A DNA stretch of 39,908 nucleotides from SZUA-430 sp044375275. Lineage in GTDB: Bacteria; Pseudomonadota; Alphaproteobacteria; Micropepsales; Micropepsaceae. Below the pieces are notes generated by a model, which saw only the letters and a list, made by a program, of their open reading frames with translations, had not been told where the DNA came from and made no database searches. The DNA lies in assembly GCA_044375275.1 (NCBI GenBank), contig JBILMZ010000007.1, forward strand, positions 1 through 39,908. Reading direction: 5' to 3'. Below are positions 32,901-39,908 of this stretch, piece after piece (position 1 is the first letter of the stretch; each line of letters starts with the position of its first letter). Position numbers and translations under genes: made by a program.

Positions 32901-33995
32901 ATGCTTGCGCGTTTCCTCTGCAGTTTCGCGATTCTGTCGACGTGGCTGGCGCCAGCCCGCGCCGCCGAACCCATGCCCTCGCGCTACGTGCCCGCGCTGG
33001 AGCGCATGTTCGAAGCCTCGCGCGCGCCGGGCATGGTGGCTGCCGTCATCGAAAGCGACCGCATCCTTGTGAAGGGCTTCGGGCGCACAAGCGCGACGAA
33101 TGCATCAAAGCCGGACGCAAACACGCTGTTGCGCCTCAACTCGCTGTCCAAGCTGATGGCAGGCGAGGTGCTGGCACGAATGGTGTCTTCAGGCGAGATG
33201 TCGCTCGACTCCACCCTGCAGCAAAGTGCGCCCGCTGGTCGTCGCGTCCCCGCGCGCCGCAATGCGCGCCCGATCCTCATCCGTGACCTGCTCGTTCACA
33301 CAAGTGGAATCCCGCGGGACCTGCCGGTGTCTTTGTGGCAAGCCCCGGCATCGCTGAAGGACGCGCGCTGGTCCTGGCTGGGCGGCACGCGACTGCGTCA
33401 TGTGCCGGGACGCGTGGCCGAGTATTCGAACGCGGGCTGGATATTCCTCGGCGACGCCATGGAGCACGCGTCACGTCGATCCTATCCGGCAATGCTGAAG
33501 CTTCACCTTGAAAGCGCGTTCCCCGGCAGTCGCATGACGCTGGCCCCGTCACCTGAGCAATGCGCGCGCCTGTTGTCGGCGGCCGCACCAGCCTGCGAGC
33601 AGGGTCTCGCAACGGCGCCATCATGGGGGCTCTATGCCACGACGGACGATGTCGGCACCTGGATGCAGCGCCTCATGCGGGCGCAGCCGGGCACCGCGCT
33701 CCATCTGTCGCTCCAGCCCGTTGTGCAACGATCCGCGCTCGGCGCCGTTCGCACGCTTGACTTCGCCGGCCGCGCGGAAGCCCTCGGCTGGGGTTGGGTC
33801 TTCATTCGCACGGGCAGGCACACCGTCCTCCAGAAGACAGGTGGCGGCGTGCGCACCATGAACTACATCATCCTGTCACCGCAAAAACAGCGCGCGCTGT
33901 TCATTACCGTATCAAGGATGGACATGGAGATGTTGCGTCGCCTCACGCGAGAGGCGAACGCTCTCATGGTGCAGATTTTGGACGAAGCGTCGTGA
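32901..33995 (+). CDS. AmpH-like serine hydrolase of the beta-lactamase family
   Basis: A 364-residue periplasmic protein with a signal peptide (cleavage near ARA-AEP, residue 21-22). The penicillin-binding motifs are SLSK (81-84, nucleophile Ser81), YSN (175-177) and KTG (312-314). The overall layout, with LRLNSLSK, LLVHTSGIPRDLP and KTGGG, resembles AmpH, a DD-carboxypeptidase/endopeptidase acting on peptidoglycan, more than class C beta-lactamases. The ATG at 32901 gives a better signal than TTG at 32892. It stands alone, reading away from tkt. Confidence 0.83.
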   Translation: MLARFLCSFAILSTWLAPARAAEPMPSRYVPALERMFEASRAPGMVAAVIESDRILVKGFGRTSATNASKPDANTLLRLNSLSKLMAGEVLARMVSSGEMSLDSTLQQSAPAGRRVPARRNARPILIRDLLVHTSGIPRDLPVSLWQAPASLKDARWSWLGGTRLRHVPGRVAEYSNAGWIFLGDAMEHASRRSYPAMLKLHLESAFPGSRMTLAPSPEQCARLLSAAAPACEQGLATAPSWGLYATTDDVGTWMQRLMRAQPGTALHLSLQPVVQRSALGAVRTLDFAGRAEALGWGWVFIRTGRHTVLQKTGGGVRTMNYIILSPQKQRALFITVSRMDMEMLRRLTREANALMVQILDEAS

Positions 33996-34143
33996 AATGC
34001 GGCCGTGAAGCAGACACCACCATCAGGCAGGCGTCATGAGCGCATCGCCCTGCAATGCAGCGTTGCATCACCGGCGGGTTCGCTTCTGGAAACCTTGAAT
34101 TAAGACATCGCGCTAAGCCCAAATTCGCGTATACAGATTCGGC

Positions 34144-34422
34144 ATGAGCAAACTCGATTCGGCGATCCAGAAATTCAATTCCGCGCTTGAGCGGCTTGAA
34201 AAGGTGGCCCAGGGCGACGTCCCTGCGGCGCAGGCAAAACCCGTTTCATTCGAGCAGGAAATCTCGGTCGAACTCAGCGCGCTGAAGGAAGACCGCGAGC
34301 GTCTGGCCGACGAACTGACCCGCCTGAATGTCGAAAAGATCGCTCTCGAGGGCTTCACCGACGAAGTGGCGGGACGCCTCGAAGGTGCCATTCGCGAAAT
34401 CCGCGCAGTTCTCGCCCACTAA
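34144..34422 (+). CDS. DUF4164 family coiled-coil protein
   Basis: A 92-residue protein, almost all helix: MSKLDSAIQKFNSALERLEKV starts it, with a heptad-like stretch LKEDRERLADELTRLNVEKIALE (47-69). The family is found before zapA in many Alphaproteobacteria. It lies 12 nt before zapA and is probably co-expressed; the link to the division ring is inferred from this. Confidence 0.8.
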   Translation: MSKLDSAIQKFNSALERLEKVAQGDVPAAQAKPVSFEQEISVELSALKEDRERLADELTRLNVEKIALEGFTDEVAGRLEGAIREIRAVLAH

Positions 34423-34434
34423 CGGAGCTCAGTG

Positions 34435-34803
34435 ATGGCCCAGGTTACCGTCAAAGTGAATGGACAGAACTTCACGCTCGCTTGCGATGACGGCGAAGAG
34501 GCGCATCTTACAGCCCTCGCTCGCCAGGTCGATGCGCGGATCGGCACCATCAAGAAAGACGTCAAGTCCGCCGACGACAAGCAGTTCATGCTCATGGCGG
34601 GCTTGCTTCTGGCCGATGAGCTCATCATGGCCAATGAACGTATCCAGGAACTGGAAGAAACCATCGCGGGTCACAAGGGTGAATTCCTCGACAGCGATGG
34701 CGAAAAGCCGCCACGCGTGAGCCCCGCACTGGAAGATCGACTGACGGGAATGCTGGAAAAAGCCGCCCGCCGCATGGAAGACATTGCAGCCCGGCTCCGG
34801 TGA
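34435..34803 (+). CDS. zapA: cell division protein ZapA
   Basis: A 122-residue FtsZ-ring stabiliser. MAQVTVKVNGQNFTLACDDGEE with LARQVDARIGTIK is the ZapA globular head; residues about 45-80 form the coiled-coil (QFMLMAGLLLADELIMANERIQELEE). The C-terminal extension (about 80-122) is longer than in E. coli. ATG 34435 is chosen since GGAG lies 7 nt upstream; GTG 34432 is possible. Followed by the 6S RNA candidate and then the cyclo-ligase gene, the usual synteny. Confidence 0.92.
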   Translation: MAQVTVKVNGQNFTLACDDGEEAHLTALARQVDARIGTIKKDVKSADDKQFMLMAGLLLADELIMANERIQELEETIAGHKGEFLDSDGEKPPRVSPALEDRLTGMLEKAARRMEDIAARLR

Positions 34804-34818
34804 GCTTACCTTGGTGAC

Positions 34819-34981
34819 GGGCGGGTACTGCCTCGCGCGTTAGAATCAAGAACCCAGGGGCCGTAATCAGACCTCACGGGAACTGTCACTGGCCGGGACC
34901 GTGGTCCCGATCAAATGGTGCCCACCTGCTTAAGCAGGCCCAATGAGGATTCGAGCATTCGACGGCATGGCGGTCCCGCCC
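34819..34981 (+). ncRNA. ssrS: 6S RNA (ssrS) candidate
   Basis: The gap between zapA and the 5-formyl-THF cyclo-ligase is the standard place of 6S RNA, which binds the sigma-70 holoenzyme. The ends pair: GGGCGGG (34819-34825) with CCCGCCC (34975-34981), then GCC with GGC, then GAATC (34843-34847) with GATTC (34948-34952). Near the apex GGGAC-CGTG-GTCCC forms a hairpin, and CCTGC-TTAA-GCAGG (34925-34938) forms a small hairpin on the 3' side, as seen in the central bubble of 6S RNAs. Length is about 163 nt. The exact ends are uncertain; no covariance search was possible. Confidence 0.72.
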
Positions 34982-34988
34982 ACTCCAT

Positions 34989-35016
34989 GGCCGGTTGAGC
35001 GAAGCTCAGGCCGGCT
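34989..35016 (+). terminator. hairpin after 6S RNA
   Basis: CCGG-TTGAGC-GAA-GCTCA-GG-CCGG forms a stem of about 10 pairs with one bulge, 8 nt past the 6S candidate. There is no T-run, so it may slow rather than end transcription, letting the cyclo-ligase be read through. Confidence 0.4.
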
Positions 35017-35046
35017 ATCCAGAGCCACCCACCAAAAGCTCCGACA

Positions 35047-35625
35047 TTGTCCAATCACGCTACCCTGAAAAAATCCCTCCGCGTCCAAGCCCACACCCAG
35101 CGCGACCGCGCCTCGGAAGCCGCCGGCCCCAAGGCTGCCCTGCTGATCGCGCGACGCTGCCTCGGCGACTTCGTGTTCATGAAGGGCGCCATCATCGCGG
35201 GCTACGCCGCGACCCGCGGCGAGGCCGACCCTTTCCCGTTGATGGCGGCGCTCGCGAACAATGGCCACCCCTTGTGCCTGCCGCGTGCGCATGACGGCGT
35301 GCTTTCGTTCCACGCGTGGAAGCCGGGCGACCCGCTGGTCGTTGGCCGCATGAGCATCCCCGAGCCGGACGCAAAGGCAAAGGAGCGCAGGCCCGATCTC
35401 ATCCTCGTGCCGTTGCTGGCCTTTGACAGTCGTGGTTATCGCCTGGGCTATGGCGGCGGCTACTACGACCGCTATCTCGCGGAACATCGCGCAAAACGCA
35501 GCGTTCGCGCCGTCGGCATCGCCTTTGCCGGGCAGCAGGTTGAAGCGATCCCTGAGGAAGACTTCGACGAGCGCCTCGACGCGGTGGTCACCGAGACGCA
35601 GGTCATCCGCTTTGAAAGGGACTGA
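35047..35625 (+). CDS. fau: 5-formyltetrahydrofolate cyclo-ligase
   Basis: A 192-residue enzyme that turns 5-formyl-THF into methenyl-THF using ATP. The ATP motif GYGGGYYDRYL (about 136-146) is clear. The N-terminal KKSLRVQAHTQRD resembles the KxxLR start of the family. The only start that fits is TTG at 35047, without a strong ribosome binding site. It follows the 6S RNA candidate as in many Proteobacteria. Confidence 0.9.
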   Translation: MSNHATLKKSLRVQAHTQRDRASEAAGPKAALLIARRCLGDFVFMKGAIIAGYAATRGEADPFPLMAALANNGHPLCLPRAHDGVLSFHAWKPGDPLVVGRMSIPEPDAKAKERRPDLILVPLLAFDSRGYRLGYGGGYYDRYLAEHRAKRSVRAVGIAFAGQQVEAIPEEDFDERLDAVVTETQVIRFERD

Positions 35626-35663
35626 AAGCTGCTAATCTGCTGCAAAGGGCAGAAAGCGGGCGA

Positions 35664-36479
35664 ATGCGTATTCTATTTCTCGGTGACATTGTGGGGCGGG
35701 CAGGGCGCGTGGCCGTCGTTGAAGCTGTGCCAAACCTGCGCCGTCAATTGTCGCTCGATTTCGTGATCGTGAATGGCGAGAACGCAGCCGGCGGTTTCGG
35801 CATCAACGAGGAAATCTGCCACGCTCTTTTCCAGGCAGGCGTTGACTGCATCTCGACGGGCAACCACGCCTTCGACCAGCGCGACAAGGTTGATGTCTAC
35901 GACAGCGAACGTCGTTTGCTGCGTCCCCTGAATTACCCCAAGGGCGCGCCAGGTCGCGGAGTCGGTCTCTACGAAACCACGACGGGCAAGCGCGTGCTGG
36001 TCATGAACGCCATGGGCCGCGTCTTCATGGACGCGCTTGATGATCCGTTCGCGGCCGTGGACCAGCAGCTTGAGTCATGCCCTCTCGGATTGGGCGCTGA
36101 CGCCATCGTCGTCGACATCCACGCGGAAGCGACGTCGGAGAAAATGGCGATGGGCCACTATTGTGATGGCCGCGCGAGCTTCGTCGTCGGTACGCACAGC
36201 CACGTGCCGACAGCCGACGCGCAGATCCTGCCCGGCGGCACCGCCTACCAGACCGATGCCGGCGCCTGCGCCGACTATGACAGCGTCATCGGCATGGAAA
36301 AGACGGAGCCGCTCCAGCGCTTCATCCGCAAGATTTCATCGGGTCGCTACAATCCCGCACAGGGTCCGGCGACTGTGTGCGGGATCTTCGTCGAGACGAA
36401 TGACGCCACAGGCCTTGCCACCCGCATCGAGCCCGTCCGCCTCGGCGGCCGCCTCAAGCAGACGGTTCCGCAGGTTTAG
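35664..36479 (+). CDS. YmdB-family metallophosphoesterase
   Basis: A 271-residue phosphodiesterase of the TIGR00282/YmdB family. Metal ligands match known structures: Asp8 in FLGDIVG, Glu39-Asn40 in NGENAAGG, Asn67-His68 in TGNHAFD, His153 in DIHAEATSEK, and His178 and His180 in GTHSHVPTAD. Bacillus YmdB cleaves cyclic nucleotides and affects biofilm; here the substrate is inferred. It follows the cyclo-ligase by 38 nt and may share its transcript. Confidence 0.92.
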   Translation: MRILFLGDIVGRAGRVAVVEAVPNLRRQLSLDFVIVNGENAAGGFGINEEICHALFQAGVDCISTGNHAFDQRDKVDVYDSERRLLRPLNYPKGAPGRGVGLYETTTGKRVLVMNAMGRVFMDALDDPFAAVDQQLESCPLGLGADAIVVDIHAEATSEKMAMGHYCDGRASFVVGTHSHVPTADAQILPGGTAYQTDAGACADYDSVIGMEKTEPLQRFIRKISSGRYNPAQGPATVCGIFVETNDATGLATRIEPVRLGGRLKQTVPQV

Positions 36480-36661
36480 GCGCATCAGCCGTAACGGCAC
36501 GCGAGCGTCTCAGCTCCGTTCAACCAGCAGCATGCGAAGCAATTTGGCCACGAATCCTGCGGCCATTTGGGCATCCACCACCTCTTTGACCTGAGTCAAC
36601 GCGCGTCCTCAATCCGCGCAATAGCAAGGGGCCGGTTTCCTTGAGGTAGGAGTATTTTCAC

Positions 36662-37315
36662 ATGAGCATCAAATGGGCAGGCATCGCGACACTGGGTTGC
36701 GCCGTGTCGGTAAGCCTCGCGGCATTTTCCGGCATTGGCGATGCGGAAGCAGCGAAGGGGCCTTGGCTCGTTCGCGGTCGTGCGCTCGCGGTCATGCCGG
36801 ATGAAAGCGCAAGCGTGACGGTGTTGGGTGGCAATCTCGACATCGACACGTCGATCGTTCCGGAACTCGACATCACCTATTTCTTCGATGAGCACTGGGC
36901 GGCCGAACTGATCCTGGCGGTGACACCGCACGACATCACGCACAAGCCAACCGGTATCGATGTCGGCAACGTATGGCTTCTGCCGCCGACGATCACGCTG
37001 CAGTACCACTTCACACCGGACGATCCGGATTTCCGTCCCTATGTCGGCGTCGGTGTGAACTACACGACGTTCTTCGGCCACGATGACGCCAATCCGGCGA
37101 TCTCAAAGGCACATTTCAAGGACAGCGTCGGCTTTGCGCTGCAGGCCGGATTCGAGATCCCGATCGACGAGCACTGGAGTTTCAACGTTGACGTGAAGAA
37201 GGTCTGGATCAATACGGATGTTCGCCTCGACATGGCGGCCGGTCCGACACCCATCAATGCTGACGTGGACATCAACCCGGTCATCGTGGGCGTCGGCTTC
37301 GGCTATCGCTTCTAG
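36662..37315 (+). CDS. OmpW-family outer membrane protein
   Basis: A 217-residue eight-stranded beta-barrel. Residues 1-30 are a signal peptide (cleavage near DAEA). PWLVRGRALAVMPDE at the first strand, the NVWLLPPTITLQYHF strand and the ending VIVGVGFGYRF with C-terminal Phe are OmpW traits. A GGTAGGAG ribosome binding site precedes the ATG. The 182-bp gap upstream holds no gene I can support. A strong terminator follows. Confidence 0.92.
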   Translation: MSIKWAGIATLGCAVSVSLAAFSGIGDAEAAKGPWLVRGRALAVMPDESASVTVLGGNLDIDTSIVPELDITYFFDEHWAAELILAVTPHDITHKPTGIDVGNVWLLPPTITLQYHFTPDDPDFRPYVGVGVNYTTFFGHDDANPAISKAHFKDSVGFALQAGFEIPIDEHWSFNVDVKKVWINTDVRLDMAAGPTPINADVDINPVIVGVGFGYRF

Positions 37316-37336
37316 CCGATACGAAGCAGAAAATCA

Positions 37337-37369
37337 GGCCGTCCGGGCGCCGAGCCCGGGCGGCCTTTT
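37337..37369 (+). terminator. rho-independent terminator of OmpW gene
   Basis: A 12-bp stem with one G-T pair (GGCCGTCCGGGC/GCCCGGGCGGCC), a 5-nt loop and TTTTCT after it, 21 nt past the stop. Confidence 0.9.
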
Positions 37370-37521
37370 CTGTATCTTGAGGCAGGGGCTGTAGCGCACG
37401 CCAAATCTGGCTGCGTCAATTTGTTCTCTTTTTGTTTTCAGCGATTTCGGCGATGTTCGGCGCTGTCAACGTCCAGCTTGGACAAGACCGCCAACCCCCA
37501 CAGATCAATCCAGCGCCCTGA

Positions 37522-37962
37522 TCAATCCAGGAAGCCCTGCAGCTTCACCCTGACATCCTCGGGGATGCGGCGCGGCTTGCCTGTCATCGTGATGATGGCG
37601 GCTTCGACCTTGGCCGTGACCAGGTCCACGCCATCCCGCTTGACCCATTGTTCGCCCGTCAGCCGGGCGCCCGACATGGTGCGGTAGCGCGTGTGGACTT
37701 CCAGATTGTCATCCAGCCGCGCGGCCTTCGCATAGTCGATCTCCATGCGCCGGATGGTCCAGGCAATCGGCTCAGCATTGGCCATCATCACCATGTGGTG
37801 GATGCCTGCCAGGCGCAGGAACTCGGAGCGCCCGCGCTCCATGTAACGAAGGTAATTCGCATGATAGACGATGCCGGAAACATCGGTGTCTTCGTAATAG
37901 ACGCGCACGGGCAGGATATGAGCCTTGCCGTCAAAGCGTCCCATGGAGGCCGTATCAGACAT
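37522..37962 (-). CDS. ybgC: YbgC-family acyl-CoA thioesterase (Tol-Pal cluster)
   Basis: A 146-residue 4-hydroxybenzoyl-CoA-thioesterase-like hotdog protein. YYEDTDVSGIVYHANYLRYMERGR holds the catalytic Asp and the HANY motif. It is the usual first gene of the tol-pal cluster, here after ruvB. Start 37962 overlaps the ruvB stop by 8 nt; the in-frame Met at 37989 is an alternative. The last codons and the next bases contain a duplicated CTGGATTGATC. Confidence 0.92.
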   Translation of the reverse strand: MSDTASMGRFDGKAHILPVRVYYEDTDVSGIVYHANYLRYMERGRSEFLRLAGIHHMVMMANAEPIAWTIRRMEIDYAKAARLDDNLEVHTRYRTMSGARLTGEQWVKRDGVDLVTAKVEAAIITMTGKPRRIPEDVRVKLQGFLD

Positions 37963-39010
37963 CGGTGTCGCTTGTTCCTGGAGTGTCAAACAGCGTCTGC
38001 TGTGTCACCGATTTTGGCACGGCCAGCCCGAGGTGGGAATAGGCCATGGCCGCCGCCATGCGCCCGCGCGGCGTACGCTGCACGAAGCCCTCCTGCAGCA
38101 GATAGGGCTCGATGATCTCCTCGAGCGCATCGCGTGGTTCGCCAAGCGCCGCCGACAGCGTCTCCACGCCGACCGGCCCGCCATTATAGTTTTCCATGAT
38201 GATCTTCAGGTAGCGCCTGTCGAAATTGTCGAGGCCGCGCCTGTCGACCTCAAGCCTGTTGAGCGCCTCGTCGGCGTGCTTTGCCTCCACTTTCTGCAGC
38301 TTCGCCACAGCCGCAAAATCGCGGATGCGGCGCAGCAGGCGTCCGGCAATGCGTGGCGTACCGCGCGATCGCGCCGCAACTTCGCGCGCCGCCTCGGGCG
38401 ACAGGGCCAATTGCAGGATCCGCGCGCCACGGCTGACGATCTCCATCAGCTGATCGACCTTGTAGAACTCAAGGCGCAGCGGAATGCCAAAGCGGTCGCG
38501 CAGCGGCTTCGTGATCATGCCCGAGCGCGTCGTGGCACCCACCAGCGTGAACGGCGCGAGGTCAATCTTCACCGTGCGTGCGGCAGGCCCCTCGCCAATG
38601 ATGAGGTCCAACTGGAAGTCTTCCATCGCCGGATAGAGGATTTCCTCTACCGCAGGATTGAGGCGATGGATTTCGTCGATGAACAGCACGTCGCGTGGCT
38701 GCAAGTTCGTGAGAATGGCTGCCAGATCGCCGGCGCGCGCAATGACGGGCCCCGACGTCGAACGGAAATTGACGCCCAGCTCGCGCGCCACGATCTGCGC
38801 CATCGTCGTCTTGCCAAGCCCCGGAGGCCCCGCAAGCAGCACATGGTCCAGCGCCTCGTTGCGCCCGCGCGCGGCATCAATGAACACCTTGAGGTTCGCC
38901 CGCGCCTGGTCCTGGCCAATGAAGTCGCCCAGCGTCAACGGCCGAAGCGAATTCTCGCCGCTGTCATCGTCACGCGTCTCAGCTGCCACAAGGCGATCAG
39001 GTTTGGTCAT
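37955..39010 (-). CDS. ruvB: Holliday junction helicase RuvB
   Basis: A 351-residue AAA+ motor that drives branch migration with RuvA. Present are RPLTLGDFIGQDQARANL, Walker A GPPGLGKTT, Walker B VLFIDEIHRL, sensor 1 GATTRSGMI and the arginine segment RSRGTPRIAGRLLRR in the C-terminal domain. It ends inside the ybgC start. Repeat element C separates it from ruvA. Confidence 0.98.
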   Translation of the reverse strand: MTKPDRLVAAETRDDDSGENSLRPLTLGDFIGQDQARANLKVFIDAARGRNEALDHVLLAGPPGLGKTTMAQIVARELGVNFRSTSGPVIARAGDLAAILTNLQPRDVLFIDEIHRLNPAVEEILYPAMEDFQLDLIIGEGPAARTVKIDLAPFTLVGATTRSGMITKPLRDRFGIPLRLEFYKVDQLMEIVSRGARILQLALSPEAAREVAARSRGTPRIAGRLLRRIRDFAAVAKLQKVEAKHADEALNRLEVDRRGLDNFDRRYLKIIMENYNGGPVGVETLSAALGEPRDALEEIIEPYLLQEGFVQRTPRGRMAAAMAYSHLGLAVPKSVTQQTLFDTPGTSDTDV

Positions 39011-39033
39011 CGTGCCACCGCAATATCATGTCT

Positions 39034-39189
39034 CTCCCTCACAACGTGAGGGAGTACCTGCGCACGCCGTAGCTTTAGCGAAGGCGTGCTGCAGGGGAGG
39101 GAGTGCCCTCCGGTTAGCTTCGGCGCCAGAAACTCCATCCCCTGCAGCAGGCTGCGCCTGCGCAGGTACTTCCTCACTGCGTGAGGAAG
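39034..39189. repeat. inverted-repeat element between ruvA and ruvB, type C
   Basis: Two arms, 39034-39104 and 39133-39189, are reverse complements with small indels and share GTACCTGCGCA and CTGCTGCAGGGGA or close variants. Each outer end is itself a hairpin: CTCCCTCAC-AAC-GTGAGGGAG and CTTCCTCAC-TGC-GTGAGGAAG. The left arm carries about 14 extra bases. It fills most of the 208-bp ruvA-ruvB gap. It shares no sequence with copies A and B. No other copy is in the window. Confidence 0.82.
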
Positions 39190-39218
39190 ATGAGTAAAGT
39201 GGCCGCTCAGGTTCATTC

Positions 39219-39842
39219 TCAAGCCGCACTCGACAACGCACGCAGGCTCTCACGGATCAGCTGCGGCAGCGGCATCGCCTCGCCCTCGCGCGCGACGACG
39301 GTCGCCACAGCGGTCGCCGCCTGCGTCTGCGAATAGCCGAGATTGACAAGCGCCGACACCGCTTCGCTGGCCGCACCGGCCACAGGCACAACGCCGATCG
39401 CGGGTCCGCCCGCAACATCGCGTGAGCCACTGACGGAAAGCGTGACCGCCTTGTCCTTCAGTTCCGCCGCAATGCGCGCGGCGAGCTTTGGTCCCACGCC
39501 TTGAGCGCGGCCGATCTGCGCCTTGTCGCCAAAGGCAATCGCCTTGCCAAGCTCATGCGTCGTCTGCGAACTGAGAAGCGACAGCGCGACCTTGGCACCG
39601 ACGCCCTGCACGGTCTGCAGCAAACGGAACCACTCGCGCTCTTCACTGCTCGTGAAGCCGAACAGCTTGATCGAATCCTCGCGCATCTGCGTCTCGACGT
39701 AGAGCGTCGTGCGCTGGCCGGCCACCGGCAGGTTCGACAGCACGCGCGCGGAGCAGTGGACGACATAACCAACACCGCCGACATCGATGACGGCAAAGTC
39801 TTCGCCAGCCTCGTCGATGATGCCCGTAAGCTTTCCGATCAT
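39219..39842 (-). CDS. ruvA: Holliday junction protein RuvA
   Basis: A 207-residue protein. MIGKLTGIIDE with DVGGVGYVVHCS is domain I, LLQTVQGVGAKVALSLLS and IGRAQGVGPKLAARIAAELKDK are the two HhH motifs of domain II, and EAVSALVNLGYSQTQAATAV is domain III, which contacts RuvB. It is complete. The start overlaps the ruvC stop (ATGA). Confidence 0.97.
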   Translation of the reverse strand: MIGKLTGIIDEAGEDFAVIDVGGVGYVVHCSARVLSNLPVAGQRTTLYVETQMREDSIKLFGFTSSEEREWFRLLQTVQGVGAKVALSLLSSQTTHELGKAIAFGDKAQIGRAQGVGPKLAARIAAELKDKAVTLSVSGSRDVAGGPAIGVVPVAGAASEAVSALVNLGYSQTQAATAVATVVAREGEAMPLPQLIRESLRALSSAA

Positions 39843-39907
39843 CGCATGCCTGCCAGTTTCGAATTCATGAGCGTGTTCGCCTCCGACCAGTGCGCGTGCG
39901 TAATGGC
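39839..39907 (-). CDS. ruvC: Holliday junction resolvase RuvC, C-terminal end only
   Basis: The last 22 codons of a gene entering from the right edge read AITHAHWSEANTLMNSK and end LAGMR. The AITHAH segment fits the C-terminal helix of RuvC (after DALA). Its TGA overlaps the ruvA ATG, as in ruvCAB operons. The rest lies outside the window. Confidence 0.72.
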   Translation of the reverse strand, partial: AITHAHWSEANTLMNSKLAGMR

Positions 39908-39908
39908 C

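Noticed and set aside
37925..39049. A 374-codon plus-strand frame opposite ruvB
   Set aside because: It is a shadow of ruvB, with no recognisable motif and no ribosome binding site.

Overview
This window looks like chromosomal DNA of a GC-rich alphaproteobacterium, with a lean towards the Caulobacterales/Hyphomonadaceae side. Supporting signs are the split PntAA/PntAB transhydrogenase, a bacterial aa3-oxidase subunit IV peptide, a bacterial COQ9, DUF1192 and DUF4164 proteins, two CtrA/CcrM-type cell-cycle factors (TrcR and the ClpXP adaptor RcdA), and GANTC (CcrM-type) sites placed upstream of some of these genes. No phage, IS element, integrase, tRNA, CRISPR array or defence island is visible. 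It reads as a dense housekeeping segment whose novelty lies in small proteins, intergenic repeats and unusual gene starts.

Layout. 1-1.3 kb: the end of a PaaI-type thioesterase and an alpha/beta hydrolase. 1.3-4.8 kb: aa3 subunit IV, then pntAA-pntAB-(unknown three-helix membrane protein)-pntB. 4.9-8.0 kb: an NTF2-like lipoprotein and a NatA/NatB-type ABC exporter. 8.0-11.3 kb: rpsU (-), def and COQ9 (+), purE-purK (-). 11.5-13.0 kb: a GGDEF protein and two divergent DUF465 genes. 13.1-16.9 kb: an AMP-forming acyl-CoA ligase (-), a 185-bp inverted-repeat element, an MFS transporter and an unknown protein. 16.9-20.7 kb: trcR (-), quinone oxidoreductase (-), DUF1192 (+), a second copy of the repeat element, a DUF429 protein (-) and rcdA (+).

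20.7-26.6 kb: arylamine N-acetyltransferase, a gamma-glutamylcyclotransferase-like protein and rpmE (all -), an MsbA-like ABC exporter (+), then an efp-SuhB-like-OmpA-like operon (-). 26.7-32.6 kb: a tight central-carbon operon transcribed leftward, tkt-gap-pgk-fba-thiE, ending in thiE, the pathway that makes the cofactor of the first enzyme. 32.9-37.4 kb: an AmpH-like penicillin-binding hydrolase, DUF4164-zapA-6S RNA-5-formyl-THF cyclo-ligase, a YmdB phosphodiesterase and OmpW with a clear terminator. 37.5 kb to the end: ruvC(partial)-ruvA-ruvB-ybgC, leftward, with another large inverted repeat between ruvA and ruvB.

Most interesting points: two diverged copies of an intergenic inverted-repeat element built from GCGAA units with a shared GC-rich core; a different inverted repeat inside ruvAB; an unannotated membrane protein inserted in the transhydrogenase operon; a thiE that seems to need an AUU start overlapping the aldolase stop; a 6S RNA candidate supported by synteny and pairing; and paired GANTC sites upstream of rcdA and a small DUF465 gene. 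I did not find a convincing new multi-gene system.
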